A stretch of DNA of 64,000 nucleotides, taken from positions 1-64,000 of the forward strand of contig NZ_SLVJ01000020.1 of the NCBI RefSeq assembly GCF_004345325.1, in the 5' to 3' direction. Position 1 is the first letter of the stretch. Every line of letters starts with the position of its first letter. The notes under the pieces are model-generated. The model searched no databases. It was not told the DNA's origin and saw only the letters and a list, made by a program, of their open reading frames with translations. Position numbers and translations under genes: made by a program. This document shows positions 26,720 through 36,190 of this stretch, piece by piece. Origin of the DNA: Acinetobacter calcoaceticus (GTDB lineage: Bacteria; Pseudomonadota; Gammaproteobacteria; Pseudomonadales; Moraxellaceae).

Positions 26720-27733
26720 ATGAATACACAACGTGAACAATTGATACACCACTGGGTTGCCTCAGTCCTGCAATCAGATAAATTCGAAATCCACTTTTTA
26801 GCAGGTGATGCCAGTTTTCGCCGTTATGCCCGAATCAAATTGAATAATAAAGCCTTTATGTTGATGGATGCACCCCCGGATAAGGAAGATTGTGCGCCAT
26901 TCGTGAAAATTGATGAATTTTTCGATCAACATAATGTACGTGTCCCGCACATCTTTGCCAAGGATTTACAACAGGGTTTTCTGTTGTTAGAAGACTTTGG
27001 TGATGTGCTGTTGTCTAGCCTACTCAACGATCAAAGCGTAGATGCTTATTATCAACAGTGTTTTAAACAGTTGATTCATCTGCAGTCTATTGCCGCGGAT
27101 GAACATCTTCCTGCCTATTCGCATACCAAGTTGATCAGTGAAATGCATTTGCTGACCGAATGGATGTTACCGGCATTGGCGGTGCAAACCACAGTTGCAG
27201 AAACCGCGATGATTGAGCAGGCGTTTGAGTTTTTGGCTCAAGCGGCGTTGTCACAACCCCAAGTGATTGTACATCGTGATTTTCATAGCCGAAATTTGAT
27301 GCAATTGGCTGATCAAGCGGATTTGGGCGTGATTGACTTCCAAGATGCGGTGATCGGTGCAGATACTTATGATTTGATTTCTTTGACGCGTGATGCCTAT
27401 GTGCAATGGCGACCTGAACAAGTAGAGCATTGGTTTGAAATGTTTTATGCCATGTTGCCAGATGCCGCCAAGCAGCAACGTGACATTCTACAGTTTAAAC
27501 GCGATGCCAACCTGATGGCCTTACAACGCCATATCAAGATCTTGGGTATATTTGTGCGTTTGTTTGAGCGTGATGGTAAGTCAGGCTACTTAAATGATCT
27601 CCCTCGGGTGATGTGGTATGTACTGCAAGAAAGCCAAGGCATCGTTGAGTTACAGGACTTTATGCAGTTTATCCGTGAACGTGTCATGCCAAGTTTTGCA
27701 GCGAAATATGGTCACTACGAGGGCGTACTCTAA
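26720..27733 (+). CDS. amgK: N-acetylmuramate/N-acetylglucosamine kinase AmgK
   Basis: The 337-residue phosphotransferase of the aminoglycoside-kinase fold has LAGDASFRRYARI, LLLEDFGDVLL, the catalytic loop VHRDFHSRNLM at about residues 184-194, and the metal-binding IDFQDAVIG at about 210-218. AmgK phosphorylates MurNAc at C1 during cell-wall recycling, and MurU then makes UDP-MurNAc, bypassing MurA. The murU gene follows with a one-base stop/start overlap (TAATG), which makes the assignment firm. Confidence 0.93.
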   Translation: MNTQREQLIHHWVASVLQSDKFEIHFLAGDASFRRYARIKLNNKAFMLMDAPPDKEDCAPFVKIDEFFDQHNVRVPHIFAKDLQQGFLLLEDFGDVLLSSLLNDQSVDAYYQQCFKQLIHLQSIAADEHLPAYSHTKLISEMHLLTEWMLPALAVQTTVAETAMIEQAFEFLAQAALSQPQVIVHRDFHSRNLMQLADQADLGVIDFQDAVIGADTYDLISLTRDAYVQWRPEQVEHWFEMFYAMLPDAAKQQRDILQFKRDANLMALQRHIKILGIFVRLFERDGKSGYLNDLPRVMWYVLQESQGIVELQDFMQFIRERVMPSFAAKYGHYEGVL

Positions 27734-28422
27734 TGAAAGCAATGATATTGGCGGCAGGCATGGGTAATCGCATGCGTCCGCTGACCTTGCATACCCCGAA
27801 GCCCTTATTAAAGGTGGGGTCAAAGCCATTAATTGTCTGGCATATTGAAAAGCTGCAAGCCATCGGTGTGACTGAGATCGTGATTAATACGGCATGGTTG
27901 GGTGAGAAATTGCTCGCTGAGCTCGGTGATGGTTCTCAGTTCGGGGTCAACATCCTCTGGTCACATGAGGGCGAGGGCCTAGAAACAGCGGGTGGAATCG
28001 TCAATGCCTTGCCATTATTGGGTGATGAGCCTTTTATTTTGGTCAATGGTGATGTCTGGACGACCGCTGACTTTGCAGGCTTAAAAACTGTGGAACTGGC
28101 GGACAATTTGGCACATTTGCTTTTGGTGTCCAATCCACCGCAGCATCCGCAGGGTGACTTCATCTTGTCGGCAGGGCGCAGTTATCTATTTGAACAGCAA
28201 CAATCGGGTGAAGCGCTGACCTATAGTGGGGTTGCTGTGTACTCTCCATTAATGTTCAAAGGTTTAGAACAGGGTAAGCGTGCGATGTTACCGTTATTTA
28301 AACAGGCGATGTTGCAGGGTCAAATTAGTGCTGAAAAGCTGGTGGGCACATGGGTTGATGTGGGTACGCCTGAACGTTTGGCTGAACTTGATCAGCAGAT
28401 TTTGGCAGGCATGTTTGACTAA
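27733..28422 (+). CDS. murU: MurNAc-1-phosphate uridylyltransferase MurU
   Basis: The 229-residue nucleotidyltransferase has the signature MILAAGMGNRMRPLT at its N-terminus, KPLLKVGSKPLIVWHIE, ETAGGIVNALPLL, LVNGDVWT with the metal-binding Asp, and GTWVDVGTPERL. It converts MurNAc-1-phosphate to UDP-MurNAc. Coupling to amgK gives the anabolic recycling route known from Pseudomonas, which lowers dependence on MurA and so on the step fosfomycin blocks. Confidence 0.93.
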   Translation: MKAMILAAGMGNRMRPLTLHTPKPLLKVGSKPLIVWHIEKLQAIGVTEIVINTAWLGEKLLAELGDGSQFGVNILWSHEGEGLETAGGIVNALPLLGDEPFILVNGDVWTTADFAGLKTVELADNLAHLLLVSNPPQHPQGDFILSAGRSYLFEQQQSGEALTYSGVAVYSPLMFKGLEQGKRAMLPLFKQAMLQGQISAEKLVGTWVDVGTPERLAELDQQILAGMFD

Positions 28423-28448
28423 ATGCATATTTACTCGTCACTCTTAGC

Positions 28449-28464
28449 TGTTCCACGCGGCAGA
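28449..28464. promoter_or_regulatory. degenerate parS-like site
   Basis: TGTTCCACGCGGCAGA matches the 16-bp parS consensus TGTTCCACGTGGAACA at 13 positions; the left half is perfect. It lies 44 bp before rsmG in the rsmG-parA-parB locus. About two matches this good are expected by chance in 64 kb, so position is the main support. Confidence 0.25.
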
Positions 28465-28507
28465 AATCGGTATACTTCGAACTAATTTCTGTAAAAGTTA
28501 CATACTT

Positions 28508-29152
28508 ATGCATCCTTTTTTTCAAGCGTTAAAGCATGATAGTCAACAACTGGGCCTTGAACTCAGCGATGCGGCGCTGTCTGCTTTACTCCAATATCAA
28601 GATGCTTTGCTGTTGTGGAACAAAGCCTATAATTTGACAGCAATCCGCGAACCCAAAGAAATGTTGGTGAAACATTTGTTGGATAGCTTGAGCATATTGA
28701 ACGATCTTCCTCAAGGTCGTTTGCTCGATATCGGAACCGGTGGTGGGATGCCAGGCATGATCGTTGCGTTGACGCAACCCGAACGTGCGTGTGTGTTGCT
28801 CGACTCGAATGGTAAAAAAATTCGTTTCTTGAAGCAGTTGATCGCTGATTTAAAATTACAAAATGTGATCGCAGTGCAAACCCGTGTTGAAAACCAAGAC
28901 AGTATTGCCAGTTTAGGTCAATTTGATGTGGTGACCAGTCGCGCCTTTGCGTCATTAACTGATTTTGTTGAGGCCGCTCAACCTTATATGCATGCAGAAA
29001 GTCAGATTGCAGCGATGAAAGGTTTGGTGCCACATGACGAGATTGCAGCACTGAAAGATCAATGGCAGTGCAAAATCATAGAATTAAGCGTGCCACGTTT
29101 AGATGAGCAACGTCATTTACTTGTATTAAAAAATATTAAAAACCGTATTTAG
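28508..29152 (+). CDS. rsmG: 16S rRNA (guanine-527-N7) methyltransferase RsmG
   Basis: The 214-residue SAM-dependent methyltransferase has YNLTAIREPKEM, HLLDSLSIL, the SAM-binding LLDIGTGGGMPGMIVAL at about residues 74-90, LDSNGKKIRFLKQ, VTSRAFASL and MKG. It methylates G527 of 16S rRNA, and its loss gives low-level streptomycin resistance. It heads the rsmG-parA-parB cluster, 13 bp before parA, a conserved order near many replication origins; mnmG is not adjacent here. Confidence 0.95.
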   Translation: MHPFFQALKHDSQQLGLELSDAALSALLQYQDALLLWNKAYNLTAIREPKEMLVKHLLDSLSILNDLPQGRLLDIGTGGGMPGMIVALTQPERACVLLDSNGKKIRFLKQLIADLKLQNVIAVQTRVENQDSIASLGQFDVVTSRAFASLTDFVEAAQPYMHAESQIAAMKGLVPHDEIAALKDQWQCKIIELSVPRLDEQRHLLVLKNIKNRI

Positions 29153-29165
29153 GATTGGGAAGACC

Positions 29166-29939
29166 ATGGCTCAAATTATTGCAATTGCCAATCAAAAAGG
29201 CGGCGTAGGTAAAACCACCACAGCCGTAAACTTGGCAGCCTCACTCGCTGTATTAAAGAAACGGGTGTTGTTGGTGGATATGGATTCTCAAGGCAATGCC
29301 ACCATGGGGTCGGGTATACAGAAGAATGAACTGCAGTATTCTGTGACCGATGTCATGTTGGGTGAAGTGCCGATCAGCACCGCGATCCATCAGTCTGAAG
29401 TGGGCTATAAAGTATTGGGTTCTAACCGTGACTTGGCTGGGGTGGAGTTGGCGATTGCCGATCAAGAGGGTCGTGAGTTTATCTTGCGTGAAGCGCTAAA
29501 GCAGGTCGAGAAAGATTTTGATTATATTCTGGTCGATTGTGCGCCAAGTTTAAGCCTGATCACAGTGAATGCTTTGGCTGCGGTGCATGGGGTGATTATC
29601 CCAATGCAATGCGAATATTATGCACTCGAAGGCTTGGCTGATCTGACCCAAACCATTGATAAAATCCAGCAAGCATTAAACCCTGGGCTTGAGATCGTCG
29701 GTGTGGTGCGGACCATGTATGATGCGCGTAATGCCTTGACCCGTGACGTTTCAGCAGAATTAGAGCAGTATTTTGGTAAAAAACTCTATGAAACTGTGGT
29801 GCCACGTAACGTACGTTTGGCCGAAGCACCAGCGCATGGCTTGCCGATTATTTATTTTGAAAAAAGCTCTAAAGGTGCTATCGCCTACCTGAATTTAGCA
29901 GTAGAAATCTTGAAAAAAACCAAAGTGAAAAGGAAATAA
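29166..29939 (+). CDS. parA: chromosome partition ATPase ParA (Soj)
   Basis: The 257-residue protein has the deviant Walker A box KGGVGKTTTAVNLA at residues 10-23, LLVDMDSQGNAT and DYILVDCAPSLSL, then EYYALEGLADL. ParA binds DNA non-specifically and drives the ParB-parS complex to segregate origins. A GGGAAG ribosome site precedes it. It is followed 3 bp later by parB. Length and lack of an N-terminal DNA-binding extension mark it as the chromosomal (type Ib-like) form. Confidence 0.96.
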   Translation: MAQIIAIANQKGGVGKTTTAVNLAASLAVLKKRVLLVDMDSQGNATMGSGIQKNELQYSVTDVMLGEVPISTAIHQSEVGYKVLGSNRDLAGVELAIADQEGREFILREALKQVEKDFDYILVDCAPSLSLITVNALAAVHGVIIPMQCEYYALEGLADLTQTIDKIQQALNPGLEIVGVVRTMYDARNALTRDVSAELEQYFGKKLYETVVPRNVRLAEAPAHGLPIIYFEKSSKGAIAYLNLAVEILKKTKVKRK

Positions 29940-29942
29940 AAC

Positions 29943-30833
29943 ATGACCATAAAAAAACGCGGTTTGGCAAAAGGTCGTGGTTTAGATGCGTTACTTGGTT
30001 CGATCCAAAAAGAGAAATTGCAACTTGACGCGCAAGGCGTGGATCATGGTCAGTTAAAACAGATTGACGTCGATCAACTCAAACGAGGCGCTTATCAACC
30101 ACGTCGTTTTATCCATGAAGCTGATTTACAAGAATTGGCGGCATCGATTGAAAAACATGGTGTGATGCAACCGATTGTGATTCGTCCAGTCGATGATGCA
30201 CAGTATCCCTACGAAATTATTGCGGGTGAGCGTCGTTGGCGCGCCGCACAAATTGCAGGATTGAAACAAGTTCCTGCTATTGTGCGCGACTTGACCGATC
30301 AAGTGGCCATCGCTTTGGCCCTGATTGAAAATATTCAACGTCAAGACTTGAACCCGATTGATCAAGCCATGGCGCTACAGCGCTTCCATGAAGAGTTTGG
30401 CCTGAGTCATCAAGAAATCGCTGATACGGTGGGTAAAGCCCGTACCACGATCAGCAACTTGTTGCGCTTGCTCAGTTTGAGTGAAGAAATCAAGCAGTTG
30501 ATGCTAGAAGGCCAACTGGATATGGGCCATGCGCGCGCTATTCTGACCTTAAAAGCAGATGCACAACTTAAAATCGCCAATATCGTCATTGAGAAGGCAT
30601 TGTCTGTTCGTCAGACTGAACAGTTGGTTCGTGATTGGAATGCGCCACAAAAAGCCTTGAGCAAAGCGGCTGTATCTAGTGATTTAGAGCAATTGACTCA
30701 ACAGTTGTCTGAACGCTTTAGCGCAAATGTTAAGATCGATCACAATAAGCAAGGTAAAGGTAAATTGGTTATTCATTATCATTCTTTGGATGAGTTGGAT
30801 GGCATTTTAAATATCTGTTTGGCTGAAAAATAG
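29943..30833 (+). CDS. parB: chromosome partition protein ParB (Spo0J)
   Basis: The 296-residue protein has a basic N-terminus with GRGLDALLG (the ParA-contact motif), the CTP-binding domain with GERRWRAAQIAGL and IENIQRQDLNPIDQA, a helix-turn-helix (LSHQEIADTVGKARTTISNLLRLL) and a C-terminal dimerisation region. ParB loads at parS as a CTP clamp and spreads. An AAGGA ribosome site precedes the ATG. Confidence 0.96.
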   Translation: MTIKKRGLAKGRGLDALLGSIQKEKLQLDAQGVDHGQLKQIDVDQLKRGAYQPRRFIHEADLQELAASIEKHGVMQPIVIRPVDDAQYPYEIIAGERRWRAAQIAGLKQVPAIVRDLTDQVAIALALIENIQRQDLNPIDQAMALQRFHEEFGLSHQEIADTVGKARTTISNLLRLLSLSEEIKQLMLEGQLDMGHARAILTLKADAQLKIANIVIEKALSVRQTEQLVRDWNAPQKALSKAAVSSDLEQLTQQLSERFSANVKIDHNKQGKGKLVIHYHSLDELDGILNICLAEK

Positions 30834-30844
30834 CTCTTGCATGA

Positions 30845-30873
30845 CATGATGCTGATCTTAAATCAGTATCATG
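30845..30873 (+). other. stem-loop after parB
   Basis: CATGATGCTGAT and ATCAGTATCATG form 12 pairs (one G-U) around CTTAA, 11 bases past the parB stop. No T-run follows, so it is not a clear intrinsic terminator. Confidence 0.6.
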
Positions 30874-31018
30874 CACCACCTATACCCATGTTAGACTCAA
30901 GCCCAATATTTTGCTGTGAACGTTTAGGCGCTTTACACTTTACATGGATGAAGTGCCTGAATTAACATCAGCATCGCTACAGCTCGATTGCAACGTTCTT
31001 TCCCGAGGTTATTTACGC

Positions 31019-32749
31019 GTGAATCAAGATTTTAAGGTCTATATTCGTCTGCTTTCCTATTTAAAGCCGTATTGGGGCATAGCCTTATTGGTCCTGTTGG
31101 GCTTTGGAATGAACGCTGCAACTGAAGTCTCAGTTGCGAAGTTACTCAAATACATTATTGATGCCATTCAAGACGGTAATCGTACAGACCTCGATTGGTT
31201 TCCAGCCCTGATCGTGTTGTTGATGTTCTTTCGTGGTCTCGGTCTGTTTATGGGGGGCTACTTTACCGCGGTGATTTCACGCAGCTTGGTGTTTAGTATG
31301 CGCCAAGAGGTTTATGCAAAATTATTGCGCTTGCCTTCACAGTATTATCTGGATAACTCATCTGGCCATATCACGGCCAAGTTGATGTACAACGTCGAAC
31401 AAGTTACGGCGGCATCTTCTGAGTCATTAAAAGCCATCGTCAAAGATGGTTTGATTACTTTAGGTTTGTTGGGCTATTTGTTTTATAGCAACTGGCGATT
31501 AACCCTGTGTATCATCGTGTTTTTACCTGTGATTGGCTTGATCATACGCAAAGCCTCTAAGCGTATGCGTAAACTGTCTATACAGGTGCAAGACACCATG
31601 GGCGATGTCAATCACATCGTTCAAGAGAGTGTCAATGGCCAAGCAGTGGTCAAAAGTTTCATTGGTGAAGGCTATGAACAACAACGCTTTTATAAGTCCT
31701 CTCAAGAAAATCTAAAGCGCAGCCTGAAAATGGTTGTGGTGCAGAATATGAATAGTCCGATCGTACAATTGGTGATTTCGGTTGCCATGAGTTTGATTGT
31801 GTGGATTGCATTACGTCCACAAATTTTTGGTGATACCTCTGCAGGCGAGTTTGTTGCCTATATTACTGCTGCGGGTCTATTGGGCAAGCCAATTAAAAGC
31901 CTGACAGATGTGAATGAAAAACTACAACGCGGTATGGCGGCAGCCCATTCAGTGTTTGAGCTTTTGGATCTACCTGAAGAACAAAATCAAGGAAAATTGA
32001 CACCGAAGCTGCAAGGTAATATTCGGTTTGATCAAGCCAACCTAAGCTATCGTGGTGATATTCAAGCGATTCGTGACTTTAGTCTGGACATTAAGGCGGG
32101 ACAGACTGTGGCCTTGGTCGGACGATCAGGTGCAGGTAAGACCTCTTTGGTGAACATGCTGATTCGTTTTCAAGAATTGAGTTCTGGTCAGATCTATTTG
32201 GATCAAGTGCCGATTCAAGAAATTGAGTTAATGTCGTTGCGTTCTCAAATTGCCATGGTCAATCAACAAGTGGTGTTATTTGATCGTACAGTACGTGAAA
32301 ACATTGCCTATGGTCAGTTAGAAGGTGCTTCGGATGAAGCGATCATTGCAGCAGCCAAAGCGGCTTATGCACATGATTTTATTATGGCATTACCACAAGG
32401 CTATGACACCCAACTCGGTGCGCAAGGCCTATCGCTTTCAGGTGGACAACGTCAACGTGTGGCGATCGCACGTGCGATTTTGAAAAATGCAACGATCTTA
32501 ATTTTAGATGAAGCCACCAGTGCCTTGGACAATGAGTCTGAACATTTCATTCAAAAAGCCTTTGATGCGGCAATGGATGATCAACATCGCACCACGATCG
32601 TGATCGCACATCGACTTTCAACCATTGAAAATGCAGATTTGATTGTGGTGATGGACAAAGGTCAAATTGTTGAACAAGGCAATCATCAGCAATTGATTGA
32701 AAAACGTGGTGCTTATTATCAATTGCATCAACGTAATTTCGAGGAATAA
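31019..32749 (+). CDS. msbA: lipid A/LPS flippase MsbA (ABC transporter)
   Basis: The 576-residue half-transporter has six TM helices, then an ATPase domain with Walker A GRSGAGKTSL, Q-loop VNQQVVLFD, signature LSLSGGQRQRVAIARA, Walker B ILILDEATSALD and the H-loop IAHRLSTI. MsbA flips core-lipid A across the inner membrane. The GTG at 31019 is chosen because a GAGG ribosome site lies 10 bp upstream and the residues before it, back to the ATG at 30944, are not MsbA-like; resulting length matches the family (582 in E. coli). It is followed 5 bp later by lpxK, as in most gammaproteobacteria. Confidence 0.95.
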   Translation: MNQDFKVYIRLLSYLKPYWGIALLVLLGFGMNAATEVSVAKLLKYIIDAIQDGNRTDLDWFPALIVLLMFFRGLGLFMGGYFTAVISRSLVFSMRQEVYAKLLRLPSQYYLDNSSGHITAKLMYNVEQVTAASSESLKAIVKDGLITLGLLGYLFYSNWRLTLCIIVFLPVIGLIIRKASKRMRKLSIQVQDTMGDVNHIVQESVNGQAVVKSFIGEGYEQQRFYKSSQENLKRSLKMVVVQNMNSPIVQLVISVAMSLIVWIALRPQIFGDTSAGEFVAYITAAGLLGKPIKSLTDVNEKLQRGMAAAHSVFELLDLPEEQNQGKLTPKLQGNIRFDQANLSYRGDIQAIRDFSLDIKAGQTVALVGRSGAGKTSLVNMLIRFQELSSGQIYLDQVPIQEIELMSLRSQIAMVNQQVVLFDRTVRENIAYGQLEGASDEAIIAAAKAAYAHDFIMALPQGYDTQLGAQGLSLSGGQRQRVAIARAILKNATILILDEATSALDNESEHFIQKAFDAAMDDQHRTTIVIAHRLSTIENADLIVVMDKGQIVEQGNHQQLIEKRGAYYQLHQRNFEE

Positions 32750-32754
32750 TTAGC

Positions 32755-33846
32755 ATGAGTATTGCGCAACATCTGCAAGATGCTTGGCAGCGCCAAGCCA
32801 AGTGGTTGCTGCTGTTGCGTCCATTGTCTTGTGTCTATCGTTTGGGATTTCTCATCAATAAATACCGCTATCAAGCGGGTTGGAAGCAAAGTTATCAGGC
32901 AACAGTGCCCGTGATGGTAATCGGAAATATCACCATCGGGGGCAGTGGCAAGACCCCCTTGCTGATCCAATTGGTCAAATATTTACAGTCCCAATCGGTT
33001 CGTGTCGCTGTAATCAGTCGAGGTTATGGGGGCCAAGGGCCTTTTCCTGCTTTGCTTAGTCGTGCTTCTACGCCCGCTGTCGTCGGTGATGAGCCTTGCC
33101 AAATTGTACAAGCCACTGGGGTGGCAATGGCAGTAGGGCCAAATCGTCAAGCCAGTATTGAGCTGTTATTGGCTCAAGGTCAATATGACCTGATCATCAG
33201 CGATGATGGCTTGCAGCATTGGGCCTTAGAACGGCAGTTAGAGTGGATTGTTTTAGATAATCAGCGTGGACTCGGCAATGCTAAGTTGTTGCCTGAAGGT
33301 TATTTGCGCGAACCTGCCTCACGACTAGAACACAGCACGGTCATTGAACATGCACTCGACCCGCAACGCGAATTGCATATGCATTTGGCAGTGGCCCCAC
33401 CTTATTTGCTCAATCCACAAGTGCTCGATGAGCAGGCCATATTTAATCCTCAAGCACAGTTTAACCCTCAAGCACAGTTTAATGCTGTCGTGGGGATCGG
33501 ATTTCCACAACGCTTTTATCAGACCTTGCACAGCATGGCGGTCAATGACTTTCAGGCGCATGCTTTTCCAGATCATCATGATTATCAAATCAGTGATTTG
33601 CAGTTCGAGCAGCAGTCGCCATTGATCACCACTGAAAAAGATGCGGTGAAGCTTGCAGTATTGCTACAGCAGCATCCTGAATTTAAGCTGCCGATCTGGG
33701 TGGTGCCTGTAGAGGCAGTGTTATCAAAAGCCTGTTATGACTTACTTGAGCAGCAATTGTCTGCACTGGGAATTAAGTTTTCAGCACAATCGGATACGGC
33801 TGTGATGCATCAAGATGCCACTGAAAATGCTCAACACAGTCGCTAA
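32755..33846 (+). CDS. lpxK: tetraacyldisaccharide 4'-kinase LpxK
   Basis: The 363-residue inner-membrane-associated kinase adds the 4'-phosphate of lipid A. It has the P-loop GNITIGGSGKTPL at about residues 61-73, ISRGYGG, VGDEPCQIV, the catalytic region ISDDGLQHW and LLPEGYLREP. Residues 230-241 are two tandem copies of FNPQAQ encoded by an 18-bp tandem duplication, in a loop before the conserved VVGIGFPQRFY. GAGGA gives a good ribosome site. Confidence 0.95.
   Translation: MSIAQHLQDAWQRQAKWLLLLRPLSCVYRLGFLINKYRYQAGWKQSYQATVPVMVIGNITIGGSGKTPLLIQLVKYLQSQSVRVAVISRGYGGQGPFPALLSRASTPAVVGDEPCQIVQATGVAMAVGPNRQASIELLLAQGQYDLIISDDGLQHWALERQLEWIVLDNQRGLGNAKLLPEGYLREPASRLEHSTVIEHALDPQRELHMHLAVAPPYLLNPQVLDEQAIFNPQAQFNPQAQFNAVVGIGFPQRFYQTLHSMAVNDFQAHAFPDHHDYQISDLQFEQQSPLITTEKDAVKLAVLLQQHPEFKLPIWVVPVEAVLSKACYDLLEQQLSALGIKFSAQSDTAVMHQDATENAQHSR
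33442..33477 (+). repeat. 18-bp tandem duplication in lpxK
   Basis: TTTAATCCTCAAGCACAG at 33442-33459 is followed directly by TTTAACCCTCAAGCACAG, one substitution apart. A third partial unit (TTTAAT) follows. Confidence 0.9.
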
Positions 33847-33943
33847 GCGGCCTATGCAAAACTCGGCCAGTGGTATCGACCTTGGGTTTGAGTTTTTAAA
33901 ACAGATACAACAGATGAATCAGATTTCTTAAAATAGGTATTCC

Positions 33944-34705
33944 ATGAAACACATCGTTATCCCTGCACGTTATGCAAGTTCTCGTTTACCCGGTAAGCCG
34001 CTGTTAGAGATTCATGGTCGCGCCATGATTTTAAGGGTGGTGGATCAGGCTCGAAAAGTGCAAGGTTTTGATGATCTTTGTGTTGCTACAGATGATCCAC
34101 GCATTGTGGCACTCTGCCAAGCAGAAGATGTTGATGTGGTTCTGACTCGCGCAGACCATCCCTCAGGTACTGATCGCCTCAGTGAAGTGGCGCGAATCAA
34201 GGGTTGGGCAAGCGAAGATATTATTGTCAATGTACAAGGTGATGAACCTTTGCTGCCTGCGACCTTGGTTTGCCAAGTGGCTGATCTATTGTTGGCCAAT
34301 CCAGCCTGTTCAATGTCAACCTTGTGCGAAGCTATCCATGATGTGGAAGAGTTTCAGCGCGATAGTATCGTCAAAGTGGTGATGTCGAAAAAACAACAGG
34401 CCCTATATTTTAGCCGTGCTCCGATTCCTTATGAGCGTGATGCGGATAAAAAAGCCAGCCCATCATTACATACCCAAGCCTATCGCCATCTCGGACTCTA
34501 TGCCTATCGGGTGGGGTTGTTACAACAATATGTGACTTGGGAAATGGGGACACTGGAGCAACTGGAAAGTTTGGAGCAGTTAAGGGTGTTGGAAAATGGT
34601 CATCACATTGCCATTGATATCGCGCAGGCCAATTTACCACCGGGCGTTGACACCCAAGCGGATCTAGATCGTTTAAATGCAATGGATGTCGCACATTTTG
34701 ACTAA
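33944..34705 (+). CDS. kdsB: CMP-Kdo synthetase KdsB
   Basis: The 253-residue enzyme activates Kdo with CTP for LPS inner core synthesis. It starts with [15 protein letters not shown], then [33 protein letters not shown], and a C-terminal [12 protein letters not shown] and [15 protein letters not shown]. Its position after msbA-lpxK, 97 bp downstream, fits a lipid A-Kdo cluster. Confidence 0.96.
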   Translation: MKHIVIPARYASSRLPGKPLLEIHGRAMILRVVDQARKVQGFDDLCVATDDPRIVALCQAEDVDVVLTRADHPSGTDRLSEVARIKGWASEDIIVNVQGDEPLLPATLVCQVADLLLANPACSMSTLCEAIHDVEEFQRDSIVKVVMSKKQQALYFSRAPIPYERDADKKASPSLHTQAYRHLGLYAYRVGLLQQYVTWEMGTLEQLESLEQLRVLENGHHIAIDIAQANLPPGVDTQADLDRLNAMDVAHFD

Positions 34706-34727
34706 AGCCGACCCATCTATACAGGAT

Positions 34728-35714
34728 ATGAATGTGGATATCAGTAATGCACAGCGTTATCCTTGGCAGCAACAGACCTGGACTACGCTGACAGGACGTT
34801 TTCCACAAATCGGTCATGGCTTGTTGTTTTATGGCAAAAAAGGCTGTGGTAAACATGCGTTTGCACAGCTTTTCGTGACATGGCTATTGTGCACCCATAA
34901 GCAGGGTGATGCTGCCTGTGGTCAATGCAATAGCTGTTTGTGGTTGAAGTCGGATACGCATCCGAATTATGTCTATATCTCGACTGATGAAGACAATAAA
35001 AAAGCCAATGCCAAAATTAAAATTGAGAAGATCCGTGATTTACAACCTTTTGTTCAACAAACGGTAGATGGTTGGCGGGTGGTGGTGATCGATCCTGCCG
35101 AAGCACTGAATATTGCCTCATCCAATGCTTTGCTGAAAACTCTAGAAGAACCGGGTGAGCGCACTATTATTATCTTGTTGGCTGAGCATTATTTAAAACT
35201 TCCGGCAACGATTCGTAGTCGCCTGCAACATTTTGCTCTCGATCGCATTGAGCCTGAGATGGCGCGGGAATATTTACAATCGCATTTGCAGAGTTCTGGG
35301 CCGGCCCAAACCCAATTGTTACTCAATCTCTCTAATCAAATGCCGCTGTTGGCCTTAGAGTTAGTGAATAGTGCATGGTTGGGGCGTCGTAGCGAATTCG
35401 CTTCCGATTGGTTGAAATTGGTTACGGAAAAAAATCGACCAGTCTACTTTGCCAGTAAATGGAATAAAGAGCTGAACTTTGCAGATTTTATTACGATGTT
35501 TGAGTATTTGCTTTCGGACTTATTGGCCTTGAAGCTTCAGCATAGTGTAAAGAATACCGATTTAGATTTGACCGCCTTGGCTGAGCAGTATGCGCTTGAA
35601 AACCTGTTTGATATTTATGATGCATTACAACAGGGCAAGCGATTATTGAATCAAAACGTACAAAGTAATTTATTGTTAGACGAAATATTTATTCGCTTAA
35701 TGAATGTTTCATAA
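34728..35714 (+). CDS. holB: DNA polymerase III delta' subunit HolB
   Basis: The 328-residue clamp-loader subunit has YGKKGCGKHAFAQL near the N-terminus and a four-Cys zinc module (C-x8-C-x2-C-x2-C: CTHKQGDAACGQCNSC). The usual NALLKTLEEPGE and IRSRLQHF also occur. The start is uncertain: ATG 34728 puts the conserved YPWQQQ near the N-terminus, as in E. coli HolB, and leaves kdsB intact. ATGs at 34677 or 34686 would overlap kdsB by up to 29 bp. The holB-pilZ-tatD order matches Pseudomonas. Confidence 0.93.
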   Translation: MNVDISNAQRYPWQQQTWTTLTGRFPQIGHGLLFYGKKGCGKHAFAQLFVTWLLCTHKQGDAACGQCNSCLWLKSDTHPNYVYISTDEDNKKANAKIKIEKIRDLQPFVQQTVDGWRVVVIDPAEALNIASSNALLKTLEEPGERTIIILLAEHYLKLPATIRSRLQHFALDRIEPEMAREYLQSHLQSSGPAQTQLLLNLSNQMPLLALELVNSAWLGRRSEFASDWLKLVTEKNRPVYFASKWNKELNFADFITMFEYLLSDLLALKLQHSVKNTDLDLTALAEQYALENLFDIYDALQQGKRLLNQNVQSNLLLDEIFIRLMNVS

Positions 35715-35815
35715 TTAAAGAGAATAATGCTGATCAGAGAACTCGCGCTCAGCGTCCGTACTAAGAGCTCATGCTTAGAACGTTCATGCTAAGCACTCAT
35801 ATAAAGAGAGCAACG

Positions 35816-36157
35816 ATGCAAACCGATAGTGGGGCTTTGATACAATTTAGCATTCAAGATACAGCGATGTTGCAGGCTTGTTATATGCCCTATGTGAAAG
35901 GTGGCGGATTGTTTATTCCTTCATTACATCAAGTGCAGATGGGGGAGTTGGTTAAGCTCATGGCCCGTTTGGGTGATGATGAGCGTAATATTGCTTTGTC
36001 TGGTGCTGTGATTTGGATTTCACATAAAGCCATGGGGGTTAAACCTCAAGGTTTTGCGATTCAACTTGGTGGAGCGGGTGCAGATGGGTTTAGGGCTAAA
36101 GCGGAAAAAATACTCGCCAGTGCCACACCCTCAACGCGTCCTAGTTTCACGCTATAA
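35816..36157 (+). CDS. pilZ: type IV pilus assembly protein PilZ
   Basis: The 113-residue single-domain protein matches PilZ proper: MLQACYMPYVKGGGLFIPS, LMARLGDDERNIALSGAVIWI and GVKPQGFAIQL. As in Pseudomonas PilZ, the RxxxR and D/NxSxxG motifs that bind cyclic di-GMP are missing; it works instead with PilB and FimX in pilus extension. The ATG at 35816 has an AGAGAG ribosome site, so the longer frame back to 35771 is rejected. Confidence 0.93.
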   Translation: MQTDSGALIQFSIQDTAMLQACYMPYVKGGGLFIPSLHQVQMGELVKLMARLGDDERNIALSGAVIWISHKAMGVKPQGFAIQLGGAGADGFRAKAEKILASATPSTRPSFTL

Positions 36158-36190
36158 ATTTTATACTTTCTAAAACTGCAGGTAATACAC

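Noticed and set aside
24141..26729. Long form of LptD starting at 26729
   Set aside because: The 43 extra residues bury the signal peptide, and the ATG at 26600 has a clear AAGGA ribosome site.
28563..29051. 162-residue minus-strand ORF inside rsmG
   Set aside because: Shadow of rsmG; composition rich in His, Arg and Ser with no domain pattern.
30944..31018. N-terminal extension of MsbA from ATG 30944
   Set aside because: The 25 residues are not MsbA-like and a GTG with a GAGG ribosome site gives the usual family length.
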